The notes under the pieces: model-generated
The model's input: the letters and a program-made list of their open reading frames with translations, nothing else
Databases searched by the model: none
What the model was told of the DNA's origin: nothing
NCBI GenBank assembly: GCA_052145775.1
Contig: JBKQNY010000114.1
Span: 1 to 13,016, forward strand
DNA from: CAVYPR01 sp052145775
GTDB taxonomy: Bacteria; Actinomycetota; Acidimicrobiia; Acidimicrobiales; RAAP-2
Direction: 5' to 3'
Length of the DNA stretch: 13,016 nucleotides
Shown here: positions 1-5,908 of the stretch, one piece after another
Position numbering within the stretch: position 1 is the first letter of the stretch
Layout: each line of letters opens with the position of its first letter
Program-made: the position numbers and the translations under genes

Positions 1-93
1 CCGGAACGCGGGCCCGGCAACCCCGCGGCCGAGGAGAACTCCCGCCCGGCCAGGTTCAGATGGCCCCCCGAATTCTCCCGAATGGTACGGTGA
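1..93 (+). CDS. 3' end of an unidentified gene (partial, cut by window edge)
   Basis: Reading frame 1 is open from the first base to a TGA at 91-93, giving a 30-residue tail that ends RFRWPPEFSRMVR. Almost every codon ends in G or C, as in the confirmed genes of this window, and the frame stops 66 bases before the next plus-strand gene, which is normal spacing for a gene end. I do not recognise the family from so short a tail. The alternative is that bases 1-159 are wholly intergenic and the open frame is chance in GC-rich DNA. The missing 5' part lies to the left of the window. Confidence 0.4.
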   Translation, partial: PERGPGNPAAEENSRPARFRWPPEFSRMVR

Positions 94-159
94 ACGTGAC
101 TTACGCCGCAGTAGAAAGCCGTTCTCATCTCGGCCGCACCAGGTGGGGAGGAGCCCCGG

Positions 160-1113
160 ATGCGCATCGGATTGATGGTTGGACCCGAACGCGGACGGTA
201 CGCGACCAAGGTGGCCCGCCTGCAGGCGGACGCCCAATGGGCCGAGCAGGCGGGACTCGCCTCGGTCTGGATCCCCCAGATCCCCGACGAGTTCGACGCC
301 CTGACCGCAGCGGCCGTGGTGGCGGCCGCCACCTCCCGGATCGAGGTCGGGACGGCGGTGGTGCCGGTGCAGCCGCGCCACCCCATCGCCCTGGCCCAGC
401 AGGCCCTGTCGGTCCAGGCCATCGCCGAAGGTCGCCTCTCCCTGGGCCTGGGGGTGTCGCACCACTGGATCATCGACGAGATGCTCGGGCTCCCCTACGA
501 CCAGCCGCTCTCCACCATGCGAGCCACCCTCGACGTGCTCGAGCCGGCCCTCGGCGGCCCCGGCACGGTCGACGTCGTGAACGAGCGGTTCCGCGTGCAC
601 TGCCCGCTCGACGTCACCGACGTCGGGCCCACGCCCATCCTGCTCGCCGCCCTCGGCCCCCGCATGCTCGAGCTCTGTGGGGAGCGCACGGCGGGAACCA
701 TCCTGTGGATGGCTGACGAGCGGGCGATCGCCACGCACGTCGCCCCGACGCTCAGGCGGGCGGCACAGGACGCCGGCCGCCCGGCTCCGAGGATCGTGGC
801 CGGCGTCTCGGTGTGCGCCTGCAGCGACGGGGAGGTCCCCGCGGCCGTCGAGCGGACCAACCGCATCCTGGCCGAGGCCGAGGTCTCGCCCAACTACCAG
901 AAGCTCCTCGGGCACGGCGATGCCCAGAACGTGGGTGACCTCCTGGCCGCCGGGAGCGACGCCGTCGTCGAGAAACGCCTGCGCAGCTTCGCCGACGCAG
1001 GGGTCACCGACCTCTCGGTGCGGGTGGTCCCGATCGGGAACGGTCGGGACGAGCTCATCGCCTCCTCCCGACGCACCCGAGCCCTGCTCGAGGCGCTGGT
1101 CGATCGCCTGTGA
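160..1113 (+). CDS. F420-dependent luciferase-like (LLM class) oxidoreductase
   Basis: The 317-residue product is a cytosolic member of the bacterial luciferase-like monooxygenase superfamily, of the type that uses coenzyme F420 rather than FMN. Visible hallmarks are the N-terminal strand MRIGLMVGPE, an early helix with AQWAEQAGLASVWIPQ (about residues 26-41), the SRIEVGTAVVPVQPRHP strand-loop (about 59-75), and the ALSVQAIAEGRLSLGLGVSHH segment that in this family lines the cofactor pocket. Near the C terminus, a DAVVEKRLRSFADAGVTDL stretch matches the family's last barrel helix. The start is ATG 160, preceded by a strong ribosome-binding site GGAGGAG at 147-153. It is the first gene of a plus-strand group with a P450 and an SDR, which suggests a redox step in the same pathway. 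Family assignment is firm; substrate and the choice of F420 over FMN are inferences from family resemblance. Confidence 0.9.
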   Translation: MRIGLMVGPERGRYATKVARLQADAQWAEQAGLASVWIPQIPDEFDALTAAAVVAAATSRIEVGTAVVPVQPRHPIALAQQALSVQAIAEGRLSLGLGVSHHWIIDEMLGLPYDQPLSTMRATLDVLEPALGGPGTVDVVNERFRVHCPLDVTDVGPTPILLAALGPRMLELCGERTAGTILWMADERAIATHVAPTLRRAAQDAGRPAPRIVAGVSVCACSDGEVPAAVERTNRILAEAEVSPNYQKLLGHGDAQNVGDLLAAGSDAVVEKRLRSFADAGVTDLSVRVVPIGNGRDELIASSRRTRALLEALVDRL

Positions 1114-1164
1114 TGGCGCACCGGGCCAGTTCGGTGGCTCCCCGCGCTCGTGCCGGGTGGGCGG

Positions 1165-1193
1165 TTGCCGAGGTTTCTCTGTGGTGGTAAGCA
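1165..1193 (+). promoter_or_regulatory. candidate promoter for the P450-SDR pair
   Basis: In the 129-base gap between the luciferase-like gene and the P450 there is TTGCCG (1165-1170), a 17-base spacer, and TAAGCA (1188-1193). This resembles a housekeeping-sigma promoter with correct spacing, about 50 bases before the P450 start. The local sequence is also less GC-rich than its surroundings. The match is degenerate, so the P450 could equally be transcribed from upstream of base 160. Confidence 0.3.
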
Positions 1194-1242
1194 GCAGGAA
1201 CGTGCTGAGCGACTGCACAGCACCGTGGAACAGGAGCCGTAG

Positions 1243-2529
1243 ATGACTGAATGGGAGACCGTCGACTTCTTCAGCGACAGTGGGCTGGTCGAGGATCCGT
1301 ACCCCTACTTCGACGAGCTCCGCGCCCAGTGTCCGGTCCTGCCGCTCCCGAAGCTGGGCGTGGTCGCCGTGACCGGCTTCGAGGAGGCCAGCCAGGCCTA
1401 CTTCGACCCCGACAACCTGTCGTCGTGCAACTCGGTCATCGGCCCGTTCCTCCAGTTCCCGGTCCCCCTCGAAGGCGACGACATCAGCGGGGTGGTCGAG
1501 CAGTACCGGGACCAGATCCCGATGAACGAGCACATGGTCACGATGGACTCACCTGCCCATACACGCGAGCGGGCACTGTTGATGCGGTTGATCTCCTCGA
1601 AACGCCTCAAGGAGAACGAGCAGTTCATGACCCGGCTGTCAGACGAGCTGCTCGACGAGTTCGTCTCCACAGGGAAGTGCGAATTCATCACCGCCTACTC
1701 GAAGCCGTTCGCCATGCTCGTCGTCGCCGATCTGCTCGGCGTTCCCGAATCCGACCATCAGCGATTCCGCGAGGGATTCGGCATGAGCATGGCACCTGGT
1801 CAGGTCGGATCGGCCACACATGGTGAGGAGAATCTCAACCCCTTGTCATGGCTGGACGACTGGTTCGCGCACTACATCGAGGACCGTCGGCGCGAGCCGC
1901 GCAAGGACGTCCTCACCGACCTGGCCAAAGCCACGTATCCCGACGGGAGCGAACCTGAGGTGATCTCGGTGGTGCGGACCGCCACGTTCTTGTTCGCGGC
2001 CGGGCAGGAGACGACGGCCAAGCTCCTCGCCGTCGCTCTCAAGTACCTGGCCGAGAACCCCGAGTTGCAGGACGAACTCCGGGCTGACCCCGACAAGATC
2101 CCGAAGTTCATCGAGGAATCCCTGCGTATCGAGAGCCCCGTCAAGGCCGACTTCCGCCTGGCCCTTCGCAACACCTCGCTCGGCGGCGTGGACATCCCCG
2201 CCGGCACCCCCGTCATGCTCCTGAACGGGGCGGCCAACCGGGATCCCCGGCGCTTCGAATGTCCCGACGAGTTCCGTGTCGACCGGCACAATTCCCGTGC
2301 CCACATGGCCTTCGGCCGGGGCAACCACACCTGCCCCGGCGGGCCGTTGGCAAGAGCCGAGGGCCGCGTGAGCCTGGAGCGCATCTTGAACAGGACGCGC
2401 AACATCCGGCTCTCCGAGGAGCACCACGGCCCCCCCGGGCAACGGAGGTTCCATTACGAGCCCACCTGGGTGCTGCGCGGACTCACCTCTCTCCACTTGG
2501 AGTTCACAGCGGTGGAGTTTCCCAAGTGA
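1243..2529 (+). CDS. cytochrome P450 (copy 1)
   Basis: This 428-residue soluble bacterial P450 should insert one oxygen atom from O2 into an organic substrate, with electrons from a ferredoxin or similar partner. All key elements are intact: the I-helix oxygen-activation motif AAGQETT (residues 252-258), the K-helix ExxR pair E292/R295, and the heme-binding loop FGRGNHTCPG (357-366) with Cys364 as the heme thiolate. Length is typical of class I bacterial P450s and there is no membrane anchor. ATG 1243 follows AGGAG at 1232-1236. The gene shares GTGA with the start of the SDR downstream, so the two are translationally coupled; an alcohol made by the P450 would be a natural SDR substrate. It is clearly paralogous to the P450 at 8411-9694: by hand count, 60 of the first 100 residues are identical without gaps. 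Substrate unknown. Confidence 0.96.
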   Translation: MTEWETVDFFSDSGLVEDPYPYFDELRAQCPVLPLPKLGVVAVTGFEEASQAYFDPDNLSSCNSVIGPFLQFPVPLEGDDISGVVEQYRDQIPMNEHMVTMDSPAHTRERALLMRLISSKRLKENEQFMTRLSDELLDEFVSTGKCEFITAYSKPFAMLVVADLLGVPESDHQRFREGFGMSMAPGQVGSATHGEENLNPLSWLDDWFAHYIEDRRREPRKDVLTDLAKATYPDGSEPEVISVVRTATFLFAAGQETTAKLLAVALKYLAENPELQDELRADPDKIPKFIEESLRIESPVKADFRLALRNTSLGGVDIPAGTPVMLLNGAANRDPRRFECPDEFRVDRHNSRAHMAFGRGNHTCPGGPLARAEGRVSLERILNRTRNIRLSEEHHGPPGQRRFHYEPTWVLRGLTSLHLEFTAVEFPK

Positions 2530-3272
2530 GCAGGACCGCGATGGTGACCGGTGGGGCCTCTGGGATCGGCCTCGGCGTCGCCCGGCAACTGGTGGCCGAT
2601 GGCCATTCGGTCGCCGTCCTCGACCGCAACGGGGCGGCCGTCACCTCGGCCGTCGACGAGCTCCGCTCGGGTGGCGGTCAGGTGCTCGGGATCGAAGTCG
2701 ACGTGACCGAGTGGGACTCGGTGACGGCCGCCGTGGCCCGCATCCACGAGGAGCTCGGTCCGATCACCATCCTGGTCACCAGCGCCGGCATCGAGGCCTT
2801 CGATGCGCTGCTCGACATCACCCCGGCGAGGTGGAACGACATCATCGCCGTCAACCTCACCGGCACCTTCACCTGCGTCCAGGCCGTCGTACCCGACATG
2901 CTCGCCGCCGGCTGGGGAAGGATCATCACCATCTCCTCCCAGAGCGCGCAGTCGGGCGCACCCAACATGGCGCACTATTCGGCCTCCAAGGGCGGCATCA
3001 TCGCCCTGACCAAGTCCCTTGCGGTCGACCTCGCCCGTCAGGGCGTCACCGTCAATTCGATCGCACCGAGCCTGGTCGACACGCCGATGGCCAGGGCGGC
3101 CGAGGAGGCTGGGGACTTCCCGGGTGTTGACGTGATCGGGCCCATGGTCCCTCTGGGGCGAGCCGGTACCCCGGCCGACATCGCCCTCGCTGCCTCCTAC
3201 CTGTACTCCGAGGATGCAGGGAGCTACATCACCGGTCAGATCCTCGGCGTCAACGGGGGCATGTACATCTGA
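2526..3272 (+). CDS. short-chain dehydrogenase/reductase (SDR), NAD-type
   Basis: The 248-residue product is a classical SDR that oxidises an alcohol or reduces a ketone. Seen in the sequence: the nucleotide-binding motif TGGASGIG (residues 8-15), Asp33 at the end of the second beta strand (typical of NAD rather than NADP preference), DV at 59-60, and the catalytic set Asn110, Ser138, Tyr151, Lys155 (YSASK). The usual NAG motif reads SAG at 86-88, a mild variant. The C-terminal GQILGVNGGMYI is standard for the family. I chose GTG 2526 as start: it overlaps the P450 stop as GTGA, has GGAG at 2514-2517 eight bases upstream, and gives the normal SDR N terminus. ATG 2541 would cut into the first strand, and a longer frame from 2259 runs inside the P450. 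It probably acts on the P450 product, or on a linked intermediate. Confidence 0.94.
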   Translation: MSRTAMVTGGASGIGLGVARQLVADGHSVAVLDRNGAAVTSAVDELRSGGGQVLGIEVDVTEWDSVTAAVARIHEELGPITILVTSAGIEAFDALLDITPARWNDIIAVNLTGTFTCVQAVVPDMLAAGWGRIITISSQSAQSGAPNMAHYSASKGGIIALTKSLAVDLARQGVTVNSIAPSLVDTPMARAAEEAGDFPGVDVIGPMVPLGRAGTPADIALAASYLYSEDAGSYITGQILGVNGGMYI

Positions 3273-3348
3273 GCGAGTGCGGGTGAGCGTCCTGTTTTGG
3301 GATCTGGCTCTCCTCGCCAGCAGGGAACCCGTAGGAGATGCCGGTGGG

Positions 3349-3365
3349 ACGCCCGCAAGGGGCGT
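3349..3365. terminator. short GC hairpin downstream of the SDR gene
   Basis: ACGCCC (3349-3354) and GGGCGT (3360-3365) form a 6-bp all-matching stem with a GCAAG loop, in the 223-base space between two convergent gene ends. There is no following T-run, so this is at best a weak or Rho-assisted terminator. Confidence 0.25.
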
Positions 3366-3425
3366 GCCACATCGCCCGCTGGTTGTCGGCCACGACCACA
3401 GGGTCGGCGGGAGTGCGGAACGGGC

Positions 3426-3462
3426 CTGCGGCCGGAGTGGCGGCGTGCGTGATGGGCCGCAG
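3426..3462. terminator. inverted repeat between convergent genes, possible bidirectional terminator
   Basis: CTGCGGCC (3426-3433) and GGCCGCAG (3455-3462) are perfect 8-base inverted repeats separated by 21 bases, 34 bases past the stop of the minus-strand kinase gene and after the plus-strand SDR. The position suits transcription ending from both sides. No T-tract follows on either strand. The rest of 3273-3495 shows no convincing gene. Confidence 0.3.
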
Positions 3463-3495
3463 CCGAGAGGCGTGACGGGCGGGTCGGGTGCCCTT

Positions 3496-3873
3496 CTACT
3501 GCGCCGCGGCGATCTGGAACCAGACCGTCTTCCCCGGCTCGTCGTCCGCACCGTCGATGCCCCAACGGTCGGAGAGCTCGCTCACGATCCGCAGCCCACG
3601 CCCGTGTTCCGCGGTCGGTGGGGGCAGCGGCTGGCGGCGCGGCATCTCCGACCCTCGATCGATCACCTCGACCCGGAGCCATTCTTCGGTGCGCTCCAGG
3701 CAGACGACGAACTCGGTGCGGGCATGCAGGACGGCGTTGGTCGCAAGCTCCGAGACCATCAGCGAGACGGCGTCACGCAGCTCGGCACCGGCGTCCGGCA
3801 GCTGGGCCAGGACGAAGCGACGTGCCTCCATCACGGATTTCGGATCCGCCGCGTACCGTCGCCGCACCATCAT
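3496..3873 (-). CDS. RsbW-like ATP-binding protein (anti-sigma factor / serine kinase)
   Basis: The 125-residue protein is a stand-alone GHKL (HATPase_c_2) domain of the RsbW/SpoIIAB type. Such proteins bind and inactivate a sigma factor and phosphorylate the matching STAS antagonist. The ATP-site motifs are visible: an N-box SELATNAVLHA (residues 41-51, Glu42 and Asn46), the G1-type VIDRGS (70-75), and G2 GRGLRIVSELSDRWG (91-105). Length is that of the isolated domain. Its ATG at 3873 overlaps the STAS stop as ATGA, so the pair is translationally coupled and should be made in balanced amounts. A second ATG follows directly at 3870, so the exact first residue is uncertain by one. The sigma factor target is not encoded next door. 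Many actinomycete relatives act on non-sigma targets, so 'anti-sigma' is a family-based inference. Confidence 0.9.
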   Translation of the reverse strand: MMVRRRYAADPKSVMEARRFVLAQLPDAGAELRDAVSLMVSELATNAVLHARTEFVVCLERTEEWLRVEVIDRGSEMPRRQPLPPPTAEHGRGLRIVSELSDRWGIDGADDEPGKTVWFQIAAAQ

Positions 3874-4196
3874 TCGTCTATGTGGAACCTGTCCGTGAGA
3901 CCGGTGATCTCGATGACCTGCCGAATGGCCCGTGACGGGTGGCGGACTTCCACCTCGGGCACTTGATTCGCTGCGTGGACCATGATGGCGATGCCGGTGC
4001 TGTCCATGAATTTCAATCCGGACAGGTCGAACACCAGGCGCGCCGGCTCGGCCGCCAGGGTCGGGGTGATGGCGGAGCGGACGGCCTCTGCCGAGGAGAG
4101 GTCGAGCTCCCCGGTGAGGCGGACCGTCGGAACACCCTCGTCGTCGACCACCTCCACCTGGATGGAAGGCGGCTTGGGGGTGCCTATTTCAGCCAT
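3870..4196 (-). CDS. STAS-domain anti-anti-sigma factor (RsbV/SpoIIAA-like)
   Basis: The 108-residue product is a single STAS domain. In partner switching, the unphosphorylated form captures the RsbW-like kinase and frees its target; phosphorylation on a conserved serine reverses this. The hallmark segment FDLSGLKFMDSTGIAIMVHA (residues 56-75) holds the expected phospho-acceptor Ser66 in the DSTG motif. The N-terminal half VPTVRLTGELDLSSAEAV matches the first strands of the fold. ATG 4196 lies inside the end of the phosphatase gene (13-base overlap), with GGAG at 4204-4201 just upstream. It sits between the phosphatase that should activate it and the kinase that should inactivate it, the classical arrangement. 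I am confident of fold and role; the pathway controlled is unknown. Confidence 0.93.
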   Translation of the reverse strand: MAEIGTPKPPSIQVEVVDDEGVPTVRLTGELDLSSAEAVRSAITPTLAAEPARLVFDLSGLKFMDSTGIAIMVHAANQVPEVEVRHPSRAIRQVIEITGLTDRFHIDE

Positions 4197-5794
4197 CGCA
4201 CTCCAATCACGGCCACGTCATCGGAAGGGGATCCCTTGGTGAGATCCGAAATAATACTTTCCAACAAGGCGTCCAAGTGCTCCTGCTGCTGCTCTGCGGC
4301 CCGTTCCAGCCGCTGTATGCCGCTGTTGAGTGTCTCCTCCCGCCGCTCGATGAGCCCGTCGGTGTAGGCCACGATCGTGGACAACGGGGGCACCGTGAAC
4401 CTGGTCGACTCGTCCGGTGAACGGGTCGAGACGCCGACGGGCGGGGCGGGTGGAACCGAGACCGCGCTGCAGGCGTCGGGCGAGCAGAGGATGGGCGGCG
4501 GGTGACCAGCGTTCGAGAGCAGGAGCTCGTGGCGGGCCACGTCGACCAGGCCGCACAGCACGGTGGCGAAGTAGCCGTTGCTCTCGAGGTCGAGGAGCGT
4601 CCGCAGTCTCTCGATGATCACGTGCGGTGGATGGCCCTCCAGGGCGAATCCGTGACCGGCGAAGCGCAGCGAGGCCATCACCGACGCCGCCCGCACGCCG
4701 CGCCCCGACACGTCGCCCACCACGAACACGAGCCGTTCGTTGTCGAGCGGCACGAAGTCGTACCAGTCGCCTCCGACTTCCACACCCTGGGTCCCCGGGA
4801 GGTAGTGGGCGGCCAGCTCGAGTCCCGGCACCTCCGGCACCGATTCGGGCAGCAAGGCGTGCTGCAGCGTGGTGGCGATGGACCGTTGTTCGGCGTGCAA
4901 TCGGCGCAATTCCCGGGCCAGCATCTCGGCCTGCCGGCGGCGGCGTCCGACGAACTCGATCGTGGCGACACTGGCGAGGGTGATGACGATCCCGGCCCCG
5001 AGGACGATCCACGGGAGATTGCCGGACAGGCTGCTCGACAGCTGCACCCTCGGCGTGGCCACGACCGTGGCCGAGGTGTTGCCGAACGCCACCGATGCCC
5101 GGGCTCGCAGGCCCTGGATGGGGAGGGGCACGGTCGAGGCGATCAGTTGGGACGGCGTGGCATGGGGGCCGAGGTAGAGGGCGTAGTTGAGTTGCCCGAA
5201 CGGCGAGTTGGATGGGATGACCAGTCTGCGGTGCGCGGGGAGCTCGCTCTCGGCGTACACGATGAAGTTCGAATCGCCGGTCGGGTACTCGGCAAAGCCG
5301 AGCCGCGGCGGTTGGCCGGGCAGCAGCGCCGAGACCTGGAGCGAGTTGCTCGGATGCAGATGGGCGAAGAACGAACCGGACTTGCCGTCTTTGACCAGCT
5401 GCGGCTGCGCCCCGACCACGGCGACGAGTTGCCCACCGGTGGCGGTGCGTCTCCAGAGCGACACCGAGGTGAAGCCGGCCGGGGCGATCTTTCCGGCGAA
5501 GGCCTGGAATGCCGCAGTCGAGTTCGTCAGGTTCGCCTCGTTGACCGCGTCGGTCAGCTCGGACTGGAGGGCCGGGAGACTCGTGCTCAAGGCCGTGGCG
5601 ACCTGGCGAACCTCCAGATGCAGCAGCGCGTCGTTGCTGTTGTCGTTGGCTCGGAACGCCGCCCAGGTCACGACCCCCGTCAGGGCGAGGCCGATGACCG
5701 CAATCGCCGCGGCGAGCACCCGAGAAGCTCTTGGTGAGCGCCTCGGCGGGCTTGGCTCGGGAGCACTGACGCCGTCCGACCCCTCCTGGTCCAC
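4184..5794 (-). CDS. membrane-anchored PP2C/SpoIIE-type serine phosphatase (RsbU-like) with extracytoplasmic sensor region
   Basis: The 536-residue protein should dephosphorylate the STAS factor encoded immediately downstream in response to an external signal. Order of parts: a short basic cytoplasmic start, transmembrane helix 1 (about residues 25-47), about 210 residues outside the membrane (48-259), transmembrane helix 2 (about 260-283) followed by RRRR, a charged helical linker (284-305), then the PP2C-type catalytic domain (about 310-535). Metal-binding motifs are intact: GGDWYD (341-346), GDVSGRG (360-366), YTDG (477-480) and SDD (524-526). The LQHALLPE segment (310-317) is typical of the SpoIIE-type phosphatase entrance. 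The outer region looks like a double-strand sensor of CHASE or Cache type, but I cannot assign the family. Start is GTG 5794; an in-frame TAG lies two codons upstream, so no longer form exists. No ribosome-binding site is visible. Confidence 0.92.
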   Translation of the reverse strand: MDQEGSDGVSAPEPSPPRRSPRASRVLAAAIAVIGLALTGVVTWAAFRANDNSNDALLHLEVRQVATALSTSLPALQSELTDAVNEANLTNSTAAFQAFAGKIAPAGFTSVSLWRRTATGGQLVAVVGAQPQLVKDGKSGSFFAHLHPSNSLQVSALLPGQPPRLGFAEYPTGDSNFIVYAESELPAHRRLVIPSNSPFGQLNYALYLGPHATPSQLIASTVPLPIQGLRARASVAFGNTSATVVATPRVQLSSSLSGNLPWIVLGAGIVITLASVATIEFVGRRRRQAEMLARELRRLHAEQRSIATTLQHALLPESVPEVPGLELAAHYLPGTQGVEVGGDWYDFVPLDNERLVFVVGDVSGRGVRAASVMASLRFAGHGFALEGHPPHVIIERLRTLLDLESNGYFATVLCGLVDVARHELLLSNAGHPPPILCSPDACSAVSVPPAPPVGVSTRSPDESTRFTVPPLSTIVAYTDGLIERREETLNSGIQRLERAAEQQQEHLDALLESIISDLTKGSPSDDVAVIGVRWLK

Positions 5795-5800
5795 GCTCTA

Positions 5801-5806
5801 TATCTA
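5801..5806 (-). promoter_or_regulatory. candidate -10 box for a leaderless phosphatase transcript
   Basis: On the minus strand TAGATA (5806-5801) ends six bases before the GTG start of the phosphatase. That spacing would put the transcription start at, or within a base or two of, the initiation codon, giving a leaderless mRNA, common in actinomycetes. This would explain the absent ribosome-binding site. No convincing -35 box is seen 16-18 bases further up (AAGTAT or CAAGTA), so an alternative sigma factor is possible. Confidence 0.35.
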
Positions 5807-5860
5807 CCGCGGCGGCGTCCGAAATACTTGAGAAATTGCTGTCGAGGGCGTCCGTGCCCG

Positions 5861-5908
5861 CACGACGCCGGCACGGCGCTCCGCCTGCCTCAGCCCGCCG
5901 GCGTCGTG
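5861..5908 (-). terminator. 12-bp inverted repeat spanning the hydrolase stop codon, candidate operon terminator
   Basis: CACGACGCCGGC (5861-5872) and GCCGGCGTCGTG (5897-5908) are perfect complements with a 24-base loop that contains the TGA of the alpha/beta hydrolase. In RNA this gives a very stable stem at the exact end of the four-gene minus-strand operon and before the signalling genes transcribed in the same direction. There is no T-run after it, so it may act by Rho or by protecting the 3' end. Confidence 0.4.

Noticed and set aside
67..83. Direct repeat CCCGAAT twice, 10 bases apart
   Set aside because: Only two short copies, partly inside a likely coding tail; too little to call a binding site.
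60..716. Plus-strand open frame overlapping the first luciferase-like gene
   Set aside because: Arg/Gly/Pro-rich shadow in a different frame; the real gene has a strong ribosome-binding site and family motifs.
2454..3551. Minus-strand open frame opposite the SDR and the following gap
   Set aside because: Arg/Gly/Asp-rich and without family features; the SDR on the other strand has a full active site.
3214..3966. Plus-strand open frame running from the SDR end across the kinase gene
   Set aside because: It covers the SDR tail in another frame and the antisense of a convincing GHKL domain; no ribosome-binding site and no domain.
4502..5737. Plus-strand open frame opposite the phosphatase
   Set aside because: Composition is a mirror of the real gene; no recognisable domain, while the minus strand carries all PP2C metal motifs.
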